The notes: a model not told the origin generated them from the sequence alone. A DNA stretch of 64,000 nt from Sphingobacterium haloxyli (GCF_002980525.1 NZ_PVBQ01000002.1:124001-188000), one strand, 5' to 3'. Shown: positions 8,973 through 18,615, counted from the first letter of the stretch. Translations and numbers: made by a program.

Positions 8973-9758
8973 TTATTCCCATTCACTACCACTGCTCGGA
9001 TCGAATCTTGGCAAGGGGAAGGGTTTGTGAGCGACGGGCTTGTTTTTTAGCAGCGTTCCGTTACGAACATGAAAAGTTGCCATGATGTCGGTGGCGTTAT
9101 AGCGGTTGTGTTCGGAAGGACCGTCTTTCGTTGCTTGCATATTGAACAAATAATACTGAGCCTTGCCTATAACGATAATCAGGCTGTCCTTAAATAAATC
9201 CGGTCGCATGGCGGTGGTCAAACTTTTACCTTCTTTAGGGGGATTCTCGAAAACCATCGTCGTATGAGCGGTTGCCGCCTTCTCCTTCGGATCCGTTCGA
9301 TTGATAACGATAAGGTGAAACGTCATGCCGATACGGCTTAAGCGAGGCGGGTAACTTTGCAACGTCCAATTTTTCTGTTGGGGAAGTGTAACTTTTACCT
9401 CGAGCCTGTCTATATCGAACGAAATTTGTGGACGCCAGGGGAGAATAGTGTTCCAAGATGCGCGTTTGTTTAGTGGGAAGCCTTCCAAAATGTTAATGTG
9501 GGTATACTCGTCGACCGCTTCGTTAGAAAGTGTTTGATCTCTGTTGCGCATTTCCCGAAGCAGTGCGACCAGCTCATTGAACGTACTTCCGGCTTTTAAG
9601 CGCGGACTGAGCGTGGTTAGATGTTGGTATATTTTGGAGGCGATGGTGCTCAACTGCCCGAAATCCTGCGCCGTTACCCGGCTGTTCTCGCTTAATTGAT
9701 AATCTTGCCCCTTTTTGCGTAGCTTTTTAGAAATAAATTTATTAATGAGGTCATCCAT
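8973..9758 (-). CDS. Hypothetical cytoplasmic protein
   Basis: 261 residues, not recognised. No signal peptide or membrane segment. The N-terminal third is helical and basic (KKLRKKGQDYQL, LVALLREMRNRDQ). The rest looks beta-rich with regular hydrophobic alternation (ISFDIDRLEVKVTLP, IGMTFHLIVINRT, LIIVIGKAQYYLF) and ends in a proline-rich tail. Codon use resembles the neighbours, so it is probably expressed. It is convergent with the TPR-HTH gene and is followed upstream by a 520-base non-coding stretch. Confidence 0.65.
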   Translation of the reverse strand: MDDLINKFISKKLRKKGQDYQLSENSRVTAQDFGQLSTIASKIYQHLTTLSPRLKAGSTFNELVALLREMRNRDQTLSNEAVDEYTHINILEGFPLNKRASWNTILPWRPQISFDIDRLEVKVTLPQQKNWTLQSYPPRLSRIGMTFHLIVINRTDPKEKAATAHTTMVFENPPKEGKSLTTAMRPDLFKDSLIIVIGKAQYYLFNMQATKDGPSEHNRYNATDIMATFHVRNGTLLKNKPVAHKPFPLPRFDPSSGSEWE

Positions 9759-9870
9759 GTCTAGTCCAGTTAGCTTTTTTAGCTTTTAGTTTCTTACGAA
9801 AATAAAAAAAATTACTATGTTTGAAAAACCAAAGACATGCCTGCTCGCATTTCGTAAAAAATCTTAGCAA

Positions 9871-9920
9871 ATAAGTCTGGAAAAGTCCACACAAGTCCGT
9901 TAAAGTCCGCTCAAGTCCGT
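9871..9920. repeat. Five tandem 10-bp units, consensus nnAAGTCCGn
   Basis: Exact 10-base spacing: ATAAGTCTGG, AAAAGTCCAC, ACAAGTCCGT, TAAAGTCCGC, TCAAGTCCGT. The AAGTC core is invariant, while the first two and last positions of each unit vary. The spacing is close to one DNA helical turn. Confidence 0.85.
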
Positions 9921-10072
9921 AGACAATTCGCTTTAACCTCAGTCCAACCTAACTTTAACTTCGCTCTCGGTTCGGAACATCATCGAGGTCCCTACGGATA
10001 ACTATCGGCTATTTATCGATAATTACCCGAACAATAGCCTTTCGGCAGGCGAACGAAAACCGAACGAGAACA

Positions 10073-10149
10073 GAAGAAGGTCCGAAGAAGGTCCGAAGAA
10101 TGTCTAAAGAAAGTCCGAAGCAGGGGCGAAGCAAGTACGATGCGATTCT
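10073..10149. repeat. Six to seven tandem 11-bp units, consensus GAAGAAGGTCC
   Basis: Units at 10073, 10084, 10095, 10106, 10117, 10128 and a weak one at 10139: GAAGAAGGTCC (twice), GAAGAATGTCT, AAAGAAAGTCC, GAAGCAGGGGC, GAAGCAAGTAC. The same GTCCGAAG/AAGTCCG word occurs here as in the 10-bp tract, but with an 11-base period. Confidence 0.85.
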
Positions 10150-10279
10150 TTCGTTCCGATTATTTAGCCGTCTGTAGCGGGGAATGATAAGATGTTATAT
10201 ATTTTGGAAAAGTTACATCACGAAATCATTGAATTTCTAAACCATCTTTGTATTACGGGACATAAATCAAAGGACAACA

Positions 10280-11878
10280 ATGGATAATAATCAAGCTTAC
10301 TTAGTATGTAGTGGAGACCTCAGGCCTTCCGCAAATATCAAATGCTGGCCGATGCAGCAACAGATGGAGGAAAAACTCCAACAGGCATTGCAGCATGTTG
10401 GCTGGACCATCAAACGAGCGCATGGGTACGACGAAGAAAAAGGACATGGTTTTATCGATTACCAGCATATTGGGGTTAAAATATTCAGAGGAATAGATAA
10501 AAAAGCACCACTTATTGTTGCAGAGAGCGTCTGGCAATATAGCCATCATGTTTTAGCAGGACTTATTTCGCACGAAGGACCTATCTTGGTCGTGACCAAT
10601 TGGGACGGAACTTATCCAGGCTTGGTCGGTGCTTTGAATTTGACAGGGTCATTGACCAAAGCCAATGTGAAGTATAGTTTCCTTTGGAGCAAAGATTTCA
10701 ATGACGACTTTTTCAAAAGTAAACTACAGGAATGGTTGGACAGGGGAACGGTCACGCATGACTATTCCCATGTGCGAGCATTTGCACCGCAGGTCCTCAC
10801 GGCAGAAGATAGTACATTGGCCGAAAGATTTGCAGCGAAGATGCAAAATGACAAAGTGATCATGGGCGTCTTTGATGAAGGCTGTATGGGGATGTTTAAC
10901 GCGATTGTGCCGGATGCGTTAGTTCACCAGTTGGGTCTGTTTAAGGAACGTCTTAGTCAATCCACGTTATATGCCAAAATGTTGACTGTTTCTGATGAAG
11001 AGGCACATGCTGTATTGGATTGGCTCTTAAAAAAAGGAATGAAATTCGGCTGGGGTACCGATCCGGTGAACGAACTGACAAAAGAGCAGACGCTAGAACA
11101 ATGCAAAATGTATGTAGCGGCACTCCGGTTAGCGGATGAATTTGGATGTGATACGATTGGTATACAGTACCAGCAGGGACTGAAAGACCTGGTGGCTGCG
11201 AGCGACCTAGTAGAAGGTCTTTTGAACAATACAGAACGACCACCCGTTTATAACGAAAAAGGAGAGGAACTGTATCCAGGGGAAGCGTTACCACATTTTA
11301 ATGAAGTAGATGAATGTGCTGGGATCGACGGCTACCTCACGTATCACCTCTGGAGACAGCTAGGGTTAAACGGTGATAATACGCTACATGACTTACGTTA
11401 TGGTGAGAACTTTGTAGTAGATGGAAGAGAGGAATTTGTATGGGTGTTCCTAATATCCGGAGCGGTCCCCGCGTCTCATTTTGAAGGTGGGTATACGGGT
11501 GCGAGCAGCATGCGCCAGCCGCCGATGTTCTTTAAAAAAGGAGGAGGTACACTTCGTGGGGTAAGTCGTCCTGGAAAAATCGTGTGGAGCAGAATCTATA
11601 TCGAGCAAGATGAATTGTGCTGCGATATAGGTACAGGACGTGCTGTGGAATTGCCGAAGGAGGAAACAGAAAGACGATGGGCGCTCACCGATCCTCAGTG
11701 GCCAATTATGCACGGGGTGCTGGATGGCGTGAGTAGAGACCAGATGATGGCGAAGCATAAAGCCAACCACATACAGGTAGCTTATGTCGACGGCGATTTC
11801 GACGTGAATAGAGCGGCAGAACTTAAAGCGGCTGCGTTGCAGGCGCTGGGTATCAAAATTAATTTTTGCGGTATTTAG
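10280..11878 (+). CDS. L-fucose/L-arabinose isomerase family protein
   Basis: 532 residues, cytosolic. The general character (N-terminal Rossmann-like domain with LIVAESVWQYSHHVLAGL and VVTNWDGTYPG, later GCMGMFN, and an acidic DEVDECAGIDGY region near 350) fits the COG2407 fucose/arabinose isomerase family, which interconverts aldoses and ketoses with a divalent metal. I cannot assign the sugar. It starts a three-gene cassette with a sodium symporter (19-base gap) and a DapA-family aldolase. No kinase or dehydratase accompanies them, so the pathway is not a standard fucose or arabinose route. Confidence 0.75.
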   Translation: MDNNQAYLVCSGDLRPSANIKCWPMQQQMEEKLQQALQHVGWTIKRAHGYDEEKGHGFIDYQHIGVKIFRGIDKKAPLIVAESVWQYSHHVLAGLISHEGPILVVTNWDGTYPGLVGALNLTGSLTKANVKYSFLWSKDFNDDFFKSKLQEWLDRGTVTHDYSHVRAFAPQVLTAEDSTLAERFAAKMQNDKVIMGVFDEGCMGMFNAIVPDALVHQLGLFKERLSQSTLYAKMLTVSDEEAHAVLDWLLKKGMKFGWGTDPVNELTKEQTLEQCKMYVAALRLADEFGCDTIGIQYQQGLKDLVAASDLVEGLLNNTERPPVYNEKGEELYPGEALPHFNEVDECAGIDGYLTYHLWRQLGLNGDNTLHDLRYGENFVVDGREEFVWVFLISGAVPASHFEGGYTGASSMRQPPMFFKKGGGTLRGVSRPGKIVWSRIYIEQDELCCDIGTGRAVELPKEETERRWALTDPQWPIMHGVLDGVSRDQMMAKHKANHIQVAYVDGDFDVNRAAELKAAALQALGIKINFCGI

Positions 11879-11897
11879 ACTAATTGGTATATGATAC

Positions 11898-13448
11898 ATG
11901 ATGAATAACTTACCGATCATAGATCTGGTTGTAATAGCTGTGTACTTGCTGGCGATGGTACTGGTCGGTGTATACTTTTCCAGAAAAAACACGACTACTG
12001 ATGCTTATACCAAGGCTGCAGGCAGCATACCTAGTTGGGCGATTGGGATTTCGCTTTATGCGACATTTTTAAGCTCAAATACCTTTCTCGGGGTTCCCGG
12101 TAAAGCATACGGCGCCAACTGGAATGCTTTTGTTTTTAGTCTTTCTATGCCGCTAGCGGCTTTTATTGCGGCCAAGTATTTTGTGCCTTTTTATAGAAAC
12201 CATAAGACGGTGTCAGCCTATACTAATCTAGAGAATCGGTTTGGCGCCTGGGCAAGAAGTTATGCGGTAGTCTGCTTCCTACTGACACAGGTAGCGAGAA
12301 TGGGCTCTATATTCTTTGGCATTTCCCTCACCCTGCAAGCCTTGACAGGGTTGGATATGTCGGTAATCATGTTGGTTACCGGTGTGTGTATTGTCGTATA
12401 CACCGTGCTTGGTGGATTGGAAGCTGTGATATGGACGGAGGTGGTACAAGGATTACTTCTGACAGTAGGTGCGGTGATTGTTATTGGAACGCTGGTTTAT
12501 AATACTCCCGGCGGCACTGACACCATTATTGATATCGGCATGAGAGATGATAAATTTAGCTTGGGGTCGTTCTCCTTGACGGATTTTTCCTCGTCGACGT
12601 TCTGGGTGATTTTGTTATATGGCTTCTTTATGAACCTCACAAACTTCGGGATGGACCAAAATTACGTCCAACGTTATCATGCCGCACCAAATGCGAAGGA
12701 AGCCACCAAATCGGTGTGGTTGTGTGTGTGGCTTTATCTGCCTATCTCCCTGTTGTTTTTTGTTATAGGTGTCTGTTTATATGCTTATTACGACGTCAAT
12801 CCGGAATTGTTGGCGACAGTTAAAGAACAGGCGGCTTTGGAACGGATGGGCACAGGAGGCAACCTTGCGGGGACGATGAATGCCCTAACCCCGGCAGATT
12901 ACGGCGACAAAGTGTTGCCGCACTATATGGTAAACCACATTCCGGTAGGAATCTTGGGGCTGATTGTTTCTGCTATTTTGGCCGCCGCTATGAGTACGAT
13001 CAGTTCAGGGATGAATGCTTCTGCCACCGTTTTTACGGAGGACATCTATAAACGCTACATCAATCCCAACATATCGGATAAGGGTAACCTCCGCCTACTG
13101 TTAATCTGTACAGGGGTATTTGGCGTGATTGGGATGTCGGCAGGCATTGCAATGATCGGCGTCCAAAGTATATTGGACGTGTGGTGGACCTTGTCTGGAA
13201 TCTTTGCAGGCGGTATGCTTGGCCTGTTCTTACTTGGGATTACCAATAAGAGGGTAGGCAATAGCGATGCGATGTTAGCTACCGGTGTGGGAATAGCCGT
13301 TATCCTATGGATGACATTCTCCTATCTGCTACCTGAGCACTATGCGTTCCTGAGGAACATGCTTCATGCGAATATGATTATTGTGGTCGGAACGATGGCG
13401 ATTCTCTTAGTGGGGAATATTAGTCAGCGGTTACGACCTAAAGCGTAA
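11898..13448 (+). CDS. Sodium:solute symporter (SSS family)
   Basis: 516 residues with about 13 hydrophobic segments, the usual count for the SSS (SLC5-like) family. Family marks: the N-terminal LVGVYFSRKNTTTDAY, SLYATFLSSNTFLGVPGKAYG, TVLGGLEAVIWTEVVQG (about 174-190) and AAAMSTISSGMNASATVFTEDIY (about 355-377), which holds the second sodium-site serines. It probably imports the substrate of the flanking isomerase and aldolase. ATG codons at 11898 and 11901 are adjacent. The aldolase gene follows after 19 bases. Confidence 0.93.
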   Translation: MMNNLPIIDLVVIAVYLLAMVLVGVYFSRKNTTTDAYTKAAGSIPSWAIGISLYATFLSSNTFLGVPGKAYGANWNAFVFSLSMPLAAFIAAKYFVPFYRNHKTVSAYTNLENRFGAWARSYAVVCFLLTQVARMGSIFFGISLTLQALTGLDMSVIMLVTGVCIVVYTVLGGLEAVIWTEVVQGLLLTVGAVIVIGTLVYNTPGGTDTIIDIGMRDDKFSLGSFSLTDFSSSTFWVILLYGFFMNLTNFGMDQNYVQRYHAAPNAKEATKSVWLCVWLYLPISLLFFVIGVCLYAYYDVNPELLATVKEQAALERMGTGGNLAGTMNALTPADYGDKVLPHYMVNHIPVGILGLIVSAILAAAMSTISSGMNASATVFTEDIYKRYINPNISDKGNLRLLLICTGVFGVIGMSAGIAMIGVQSILDVWWTLSGIFAGGMLGLFLLGITNKRVGNSDAMLATGVGIAVILWMTFSYLLPEHYAFLRNMLHANMIIVVGTMAILLVGNISQRLRPKA

Positions 13449-13467
13449 TACCCGATAACTAAAACAT

Positions 13468-14415
13468 ATGAATATTGTAACGATGAATAACAGCAAAAAA
13501 TTTATACCGGTGATGCTGATGCCGTTTAAAGAAGATTTGAAGATTGATTACGATGCATTGGATCGATTGGTTGATTTTTATCTTGAAAGTGGAGCCGGCG
13601 GACTGTTTGCCAACTGTCTGTCCAGTGAGATGTATCAGTTGTCGGTAGAAGAAATGGTCGATTCGGTAAGCCATATAGTAAGTCGTGTAAATGGACGTGT
13701 TCCTATCGTGGCGACCGGTTCTTTTGGCGAAACGATAGCGGTACAAGCCGAGAATGTAAAGAAAATATATGAAACGGGCGTTTCAGCAATTATTTTGATA
13801 TCCGGTCTGTTGGCGAAGGAAGAAGATTCAGAAGAGGTGTTCAGAAAGAATGTCTATCAATTGCTGGATTTGACAGAAGATATTCCTGTGGGATTTTACG
13901 AATGTCCGATTCCTTACAAGCGTATCATATCTCCTGCGTTGCTAGGCGAACTGGTGGCTACCGGACGTGTAAAATATCATAAAGATACCTGTTTGGATAT
14001 AGGAAATGTGCGCCAAAAAATAGCGGAGACGGAGGCGGAGCGCACCTTCGGGTTGTACGACGCTTATATGGTGCATGCAGTGGAGTCTTTAAAAGCCGGA
14101 TCTGCTGGTCTTTCGTGTATCCAAGGAAACTATTTTCCGGAGCTTGTGGTGTGGCTGTGTGATAATTACGCCAAAACTGAAAAGCAGGATAAGATAGCCA
14201 AGGTACAGGAGTTTTTCACAAGCAATATGGCCGTTATGCACGATACCTATCCAGCCAGCGCAAAATATATATTGAAGCAGCGGGGAATGAATATCGGGTT
14301 GACTTGTAGAAATGGAAGTGTGCTGCCGGGCACGGAAACGACGAAACAACTGGATTTGTTGCTGCAAGATTTTGAACGTTTATCCGTTGAGATAGACTTG
14401 AAAAGCATCAAATAG
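13468..14415 (+). CDS. DapA/NanA superfamily aldolase (dihydrodipicolinate synthase family)
   Basis: 315 residues forming a class I aldolase TIM barrel. The catalytic residues are visible: Tyr144 in GFYECPIPY and the Schiff-base Lys172 in KYHKDTCLD. The usual GTTGE substrate loop is changed to NCLSSEM (49-55), so it is unlikely to be a true DapA. Sugar-acid or sialic-acid type aldolases are more likely. A second in-frame ATG at 13483 is an alternative start. It is last in the cassette and is followed by a strong hairpin. Confidence 0.85.
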   Translation: MNIVTMNNSKKFIPVMLMPFKEDLKIDYDALDRLVDFYLESGAGGLFANCLSSEMYQLSVEEMVDSVSHIVSRVNGRVPIVATGSFGETIAVQAENVKKIYETGVSAIILISGLLAKEEDSEEVFRKNVYQLLDLTEDIPVGFYECPIPYKRIISPALLGELVATGRVKYHKDTCLDIGNVRQKIAETEAERTFGLYDAYMVHAVESLKAGSAGLSCIQGNYFPELVVWLCDNYAKTEKQDKIAKVQEFFTSNMAVMHDTYPASAKYILKQRGMNIGLTCRNGSVLPGTETTKQLDLLLQDFERLSVEIDLKSIK

Positions 14416-14420
14416 CTTTC

Positions 14421-14458
14421 AATACAAAGGGGCACCATCACAGATGCCCCTTTGTATT
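14421..14458. terminator. Bidirectional terminator hairpin
   Basis: A perfect 14-bp stem, AATACAAAGGGGCA (14421-14434) with TGCCCCTTTGTATT (14445-14458), and a 10-base loop. It sits 5 bases after the aldolase stop and about 45 bases beyond the convergent M16 protease stop, so it can serve both. Confidence 0.9.
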
Positions 14459-14502
14459 ACGCTATCGAACAGACAGCTATAGCCATGTTACGCCTATAGC
14501 GC

Positions 14503-17442
14503 CTAATATCCGAAAATCTCCTCTAATGAAACCTTTTTAACTTCTCCTGTTTTCTGCAGTTCTTCCATGTTTAAGCTTTCTTCATCACCAATCACGCAAT
14601 AATTATAAGGCTTGTTCGCGAGTTGCTCAGCGTGGAATGCTTTTAGATCCGCATATTGTAACGAAGGTAATCGTTCATAAATATTCTTGCGGATATCCGT
14701 TGTATTGCCGAGACGTTTCGCCATCAAGTAATTATTGAGCTTGTTTTCGTTCCCTATGCGATCACTGGCGATCGATTTTTGAAGACTTACGCGAGCTGTT
14801 TCCAGTGCCATCGGTGATTCAGGTAACGTGTTTAACAGATCATTCATGCCTTCTAACGCTTCAGTAAGTTTATCAGATTGTGTAGCGATATAAGCCCCCA
14901 CCATGCCATGATTTTCTTTCTTGCGGGGCTGGCCGTAATAAGCGTAAGTGGTATAGGCTAGTGCTCTCGCTTCGCGTAGCGTTTGGAAGACAATACTACC
15001 CATGCCACCACCGAAATAACTGTTAAATAATGATATGATTGGTGCTTTTTCGACGTCGTATCTTTCTGTGTTACGTAACCAGAATATTTCGACCTGTTTC
15101 ATATCGTAGTGTGCTAATAAAACCTGGTTCGCCGTTGTCGGTTTTTCAATAAACCGTTCACCTCGTTTTACCGTACGATAAGCCCTGTCATTGTTTTTTA
15201 ATGGTGGCAATGCAGCTGTGAGTTGTTGTATCTGCCAAGGTCCATAATACAAAATCGTGTGTTCTGTCTCTGCCAAATCGTGTAGAATGCTAACCAGATC
15301 TTCCGCTCGCAGTTGGTCGAGTTCAACGTCTGTCAAGGTATAGTTAAAGGGGTTTTTTGCGCCATATTTGGCATAAGCCTGCAGACCTGCCAATATATTT
15401 TTCTTATCGTTTTTAGCGTTCAGCCGTGACCTTTTCAGGCGACCTTTAAATGCTTCAAACGCGACCTGATCTGCTACACACTCGCGCAGCAGCTGTTGAA
15501 TTAAGCGGACCGTCTGCACAAAGTTCTCATTCAATCCAGAAACCGAAATCGTTGTTTCCTCATCACCCGCGGAGACTCGGAACGAAGATGCCAATTTGTA
15601 AAATTCGGTACTGAAATATTCGCTGGAATGATTTGCTGTGCCTAAAAATTGGAAATAGCCCAATGCTAACGGCAATAGTTTATTGTCCCATCCTCCCACA
15701 TTGAATTGATAAGACAGGTTGAACAGTTCATTTTCTTGATTTTGAACAGTAAGTATTTCTTGGCCATCTAGCACTCCTTTGGAAAGATCTTTCTCGTAAT
15801 TTATCCATTGTGGTGTAATAGGCGCCTCTGGGATTTCATTGATCTTTCCTTGAAAAGCCGACTGTGCATCTCTATTGATCGTAATTGGAGTGATAGCTGG
15901 TTTTGCTACTTTGTCGACGGTAGCATCGGTTCCCTGCCGTTTGTACACTGCTACATAGTTTTGCTCGTTCAAGAATTTATTGGCGAAGGCGACTACGTCC
16001 TTTTTGGTGATTTTTGCTAAGCGTTCCATATAAGCTAGCTCATCTACCCAGTTTACTTCTGAAGTAAAAGCATTCATCAGATCTTCTGCCCGGCTCTTAT
16101 AGCTGGCCGTACGCATAATTTGGCTTTTCCGCTCGTTATTGATAATTGAAGTAATCAAGTCATCCGAAAAATCGCCGTCTCTAAGCTTTGCTAATGTCGT
16201 CAATAACAATTCTCGAACCTGATCCAAGGATTGGCCCTGAGAAGGGTTGCCTTGTAATATCAGCATAGAATAGTCTTTTAGGATGTAAGGGAAAGCACCG
16301 GCACCGAGTAGCTTCTGGGACTTTACAAGGTCAAGATCGATTAATCCGGCAGACCCGTTAGTGAGTATGCTTGCCATGAGATTAAGCATCTGTGCCTCTT
16401 CTGTGGCTGCGCCGGGAAAACGAAAGCCCATTAACAATAATTCTGGGTTAGGCCCTTTTACTTCGCGGACAATCGGTTTGGTGATAGGTTCTTCTGCGTC
16501 GAATTGATAGGCTGGAATGGTTTTAGGTTGCATGTAAGCAAATGCTTGGTCTATCTTACGGATCATTTCTGCCGGCTCGAAATCGCCGGACATAATTATA
16601 CCCATATTGTTCGGTACATAATAAGTATTGTAATATTCATTAATGGCCTTTAACGAAGGGTTCCTCAAATGTTCTACCGAGCCCAATATCGTTTGCTTTC
16701 CATAGTTGTTGTTCGGAAATAAGGAAGAAAATATAGCTTCAATGGCTTTTCTATTATCATTATCTAAGCTCATGTTTTTCTCCTCATATACGGTTTCTAA
16801 CTCGGTGTGAAAGAGGCGGAGTACTGGGGCGCGAAAGCGTTCTGCCTGTACGGTCAGGTATTTGTCGATAACGGTATTAGGGATGTCTTCGATATATACG
16901 GTCTGTTCATACGAGGTAAAGGCGTTCGTTCCTTCGGCGCCCATGTTACTCATAAGTTTGTCGTATTCGTTCGGAATCGCAAACTTAGCCGCCAATCCTG
17001 ATACACTATCGATTTCGCGATATATAGCTTGACGTGTTTGAGGATCTTCTGCCTTGTTGTACCTCTCGTACAACGCCTCAATCTCATCCAATAGCGGTTT
17101 TTCTTTTTCCCAGTCTAGCGAACCAAATCTAGCAGTTCCCTTAAAGAGCATATGTTCTAAGTAATGTGCTAAGCCGGTATGGTCTTTTGGATCGGTCTTA
17201 CCGCCAGCTTTCGTTGCGATATACGTCTGTATGCGCGGCTCCTTTTTCGTCGGGCTCAGGATGACTGTTAGCCCGTTATTCAGTTTGTAAAAGCGTGCTG
17301 CCGTTGGATCGCCCGGGACATACATGTAGCTGTACGCACCGTCTTTCCCTTCTTTCCATGTGTAGGAACCTTGCTGGGCGATACTAGCGCTCGTCCATAC
17401 AAGCAGTAAAATGAAGGCAATTGATTTGAAGGTTGTGTTCAT
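14503..17442 (-). CDS. M16 family zinc metalloprotease (pitrilysin/insulinase type), exported
   Basis: 979 residues. Signal peptide (cleavage near SIAQQ, about residue 23), then two M16 halves. The inverted zinc motif HxxEH is HYLEH (His93, Glu96, His97), with the downstream ELETVYEEKNMSLDN supplying the third ligand. The second half (about 560-979) has the inactive M16_C pattern, including GGGMGSIVFQTLREARALAYTTY. Such periplasmic M16 proteases degrade peptides entering through the outer membrane. Monocistronic. Confidence 0.95.
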   Translation of the reverse strand: MNTTFKSIAFILLLVWTSASIAQQGSYTWKEGKDGAYSYMYVPGDPTAARFYKLNNGLTVILSPTKKEPRIQTYIATKAGGKTDPKDHTGLAHYLEHMLFKGTARFGSLDWEKEKPLLDEIEALYERYNKAEDPQTRQAIYREIDSVSGLAAKFAIPNEYDKLMSNMGAEGTNAFTSYEQTVYIEDIPNTVIDKYLTVQAERFRAPVLRLFHTELETVYEEKNMSLDNDNRKAIEAIFSSLFPNNNYGKQTILGSVEHLRNPSLKAINEYYNTYYVPNNMGIIMSGDFEPAEMIRKIDQAFAYMQPKTIPAYQFDAEEPITKPIVREVKGPNPELLLMGFRFPGAATEEAQMLNLMASILTNGSAGLIDLDLVKSQKLLGAGAFPYILKDYSMLILQGNPSQGQSLDQVRELLLTTLAKLRDGDFSDDLITSIINNERKSQIMRTASYKSRAEDLMNAFTSEVNWVDELAYMERLAKITKKDVVAFANKFLNEQNYVAVYKRQGTDATVDKVAKPAITPITINRDAQSAFQGKINEIPEAPITPQWINYEKDLSKGVLDGQEILTVQNQENELFNLSYQFNVGGWDNKLLPLALGYFQFLGTANHSSEYFSTEFYKLASSFRVSAGDEETTISVSGLNENFVQTVRLIQQLLRECVADQVAFEAFKGRLKRSRLNAKNDKKNILAGLQAYAKYGAKNPFNYTLTDVELDQLRAEDLVSILHDLAETEHTILYYGPWQIQQLTAALPPLKNNDRAYRTVKRGERFIEKPTTANQVLLAHYDMKQVEIFWLRNTERYDVEKAPIISLFNSYFGGGMGSIVFQTLREARALAYTTYAYYGQPRKKENHGMVGAYIATQSDKLTEALEGMNDLLNTLPESPMALETARVSLQKSIASDRIGNENKLNNYLMAKRLGNTTDIRKNIYERLPSLQYADLKAFHAEQLANKPYNYCVIGDEESLNMEELQKTGEVKKVSLEEIFGY

Positions 17443-17707
17443 CTATTAATTTTTTCTGTGGTGGAAAATTTTTTCGTCTATGCTCCTATCGGCAGAACAA
17501 ATGACGAATAAGCAAAGTAAGGGACAAGTAATATTATTTTCAACTACTTTCGATAAGTTCCATAATTTTTATGGTATTTAACTCTTTTTAACGAAAATAT
17601 TTTTGTGTATACCCTAGTTGTATTCGGAATGTTAATTTCTGTAAAGAAATCTTTCTGTAAATTAGTCGACGCGTTATGGACAAGATGGAAATTTATACAG
17701 AACAACT

Positions 17708-18475
17708 ATGACAAAATTTTTGGTTTTTTTTATCGCTACGTTTTTTATCGCTCTCCATAGTTTCGCGCAGGAGACACGTATCAATATTCGTGCAAAAGCT
17801 AAGGACGCCAAGTTTATCGGCTCCTCCTTGGGTGGAGCGTATGTTATCGTCCGCGATAAGGTCAACGGCCAGATATTGGCAGAAGGTAAGACCGAAGGTT
17901 CGACTGGTGATACAAAGTTGATCATGGATCAGCCTTTGCAACGAGGAGAATCGATTGCTACCCCGGAAACCGCCAAATTTCAGGCGGTATTAAACATTGA
18001 CGAGCCTACATTCGTCGAGATCGAAGTGCTGTCGCCGATCAACCATAAAACGTCGCAAATTCGGGCGAGCACCGAATTGTGGATTATTCCCGGTAAGCAC
18101 ATCTTAAACGATGGCATTGTGCTTGAAATACCGGGGTTGATTATCGACGTGCTCAAGCCTCGGACACACGAGTACATCTCCTTAAAGAGCCTTACCAGTC
18201 AATCATTGCCTATACAGGCCAATGTGGTTATGATGTGTGGCTGTTCTGTCGAATCTGGTGGGCTATGGGATGCCGACAAAATAGAAATCAAAGCGATGGT
18301 AAAGCATAATGGTAAACGTATCGATGATGTGATCTTAAAGTTTGCGTCACCGAATCTCTTCGAAGGCGGGATACCTGTCACTGAAACGGGTAATTATGAA
18401 GTTATTGTTTACGGTTACGAAGAACATACAGGGAACACTGGGCTGGACAAAGTGAATTATATAATACGTGATTGA
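17708..18475 (+). CDS. Exported protein of unknown function with MCGC motif
   Basis: 255 residues, not recognised. Signal peptide (1-20, SFA before QETR). The mature part looks beta-rich and may be two Ig-like domains. The middle carries a conspicuous MMCGCS (Cys177, Cys179) followed by GGLWDAD, and the C-terminal part resembles an Ig-like strand pattern (GNYEVIVYGYEEHTGN). The close pair of cysteines is unusual for an exported protein in this phylum and could bind a metal or lipid; this is speculation. It appears monocistronic and is followed by an imperfect hairpin. Confidence 0.7.
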   Translation: MTKFLVFFIATFFIALHSFAQETRINIRAKAKDAKFIGSSLGGAYVIVRDKVNGQILAEGKTEGSTGDTKLIMDQPLQRGESIATPETAKFQAVLNIDEPTFVEIEVLSPINHKTSQIRASTELWIIPGKHILNDGIVLEIPGLIIDVLKPRTHEYISLKSLTSQSLPIQANVVMMCGCSVESGGLWDADKIEIKAMVKHNGKRIDDVILKFASPNLFEGGIPVTETGNYEVIVYGYEEHTGNTGLDKVNYIIRD

Positions 18476-18554
18476 CGATGTCGTGTAGTCCCATTTATTA
18501 TCATTGAAGAACGGCTTTTCCAATTAAAATAATTGGGAAAATAGGAAAGAATGC

Positions 18555-18588
18555 AACAGGACATCCTAAGTACGAGGGATGCCCTGTT
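18555..18588. terminator. Imperfect terminator hairpin
   Basis: AACAGGACATCC (18555-18566) pairs with GGATGCCCTGTT (18577-18588) with one A-C mismatch and a 10-base loop, between two convergent genes. Confidence 0.6.
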
Positions 18589-18615
18589 TGTAGAAATAAG
18601 GACAATGAACTAAGG

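Larger units (their letters stand above)
9759..10279. other. 521-base non-coding stretch with phased AAGTCCG repeats
   Basis: No coding frame is evident on either strand. It contains a 10-bp period tract (9871-9920), an 11-bp period tract (10073-10149) and a G+C-richer middle part with small inverted motifs. A minus-7-like CATCTTTG (10243-10250) precedes the isomerase gene by 29 bases. Confidence 0.7.

Noticed and set aside
9871-10149. CRISPR-like array
   Set aside because: Units are only 10-11 bases long without spacers, and no cas gene is near.
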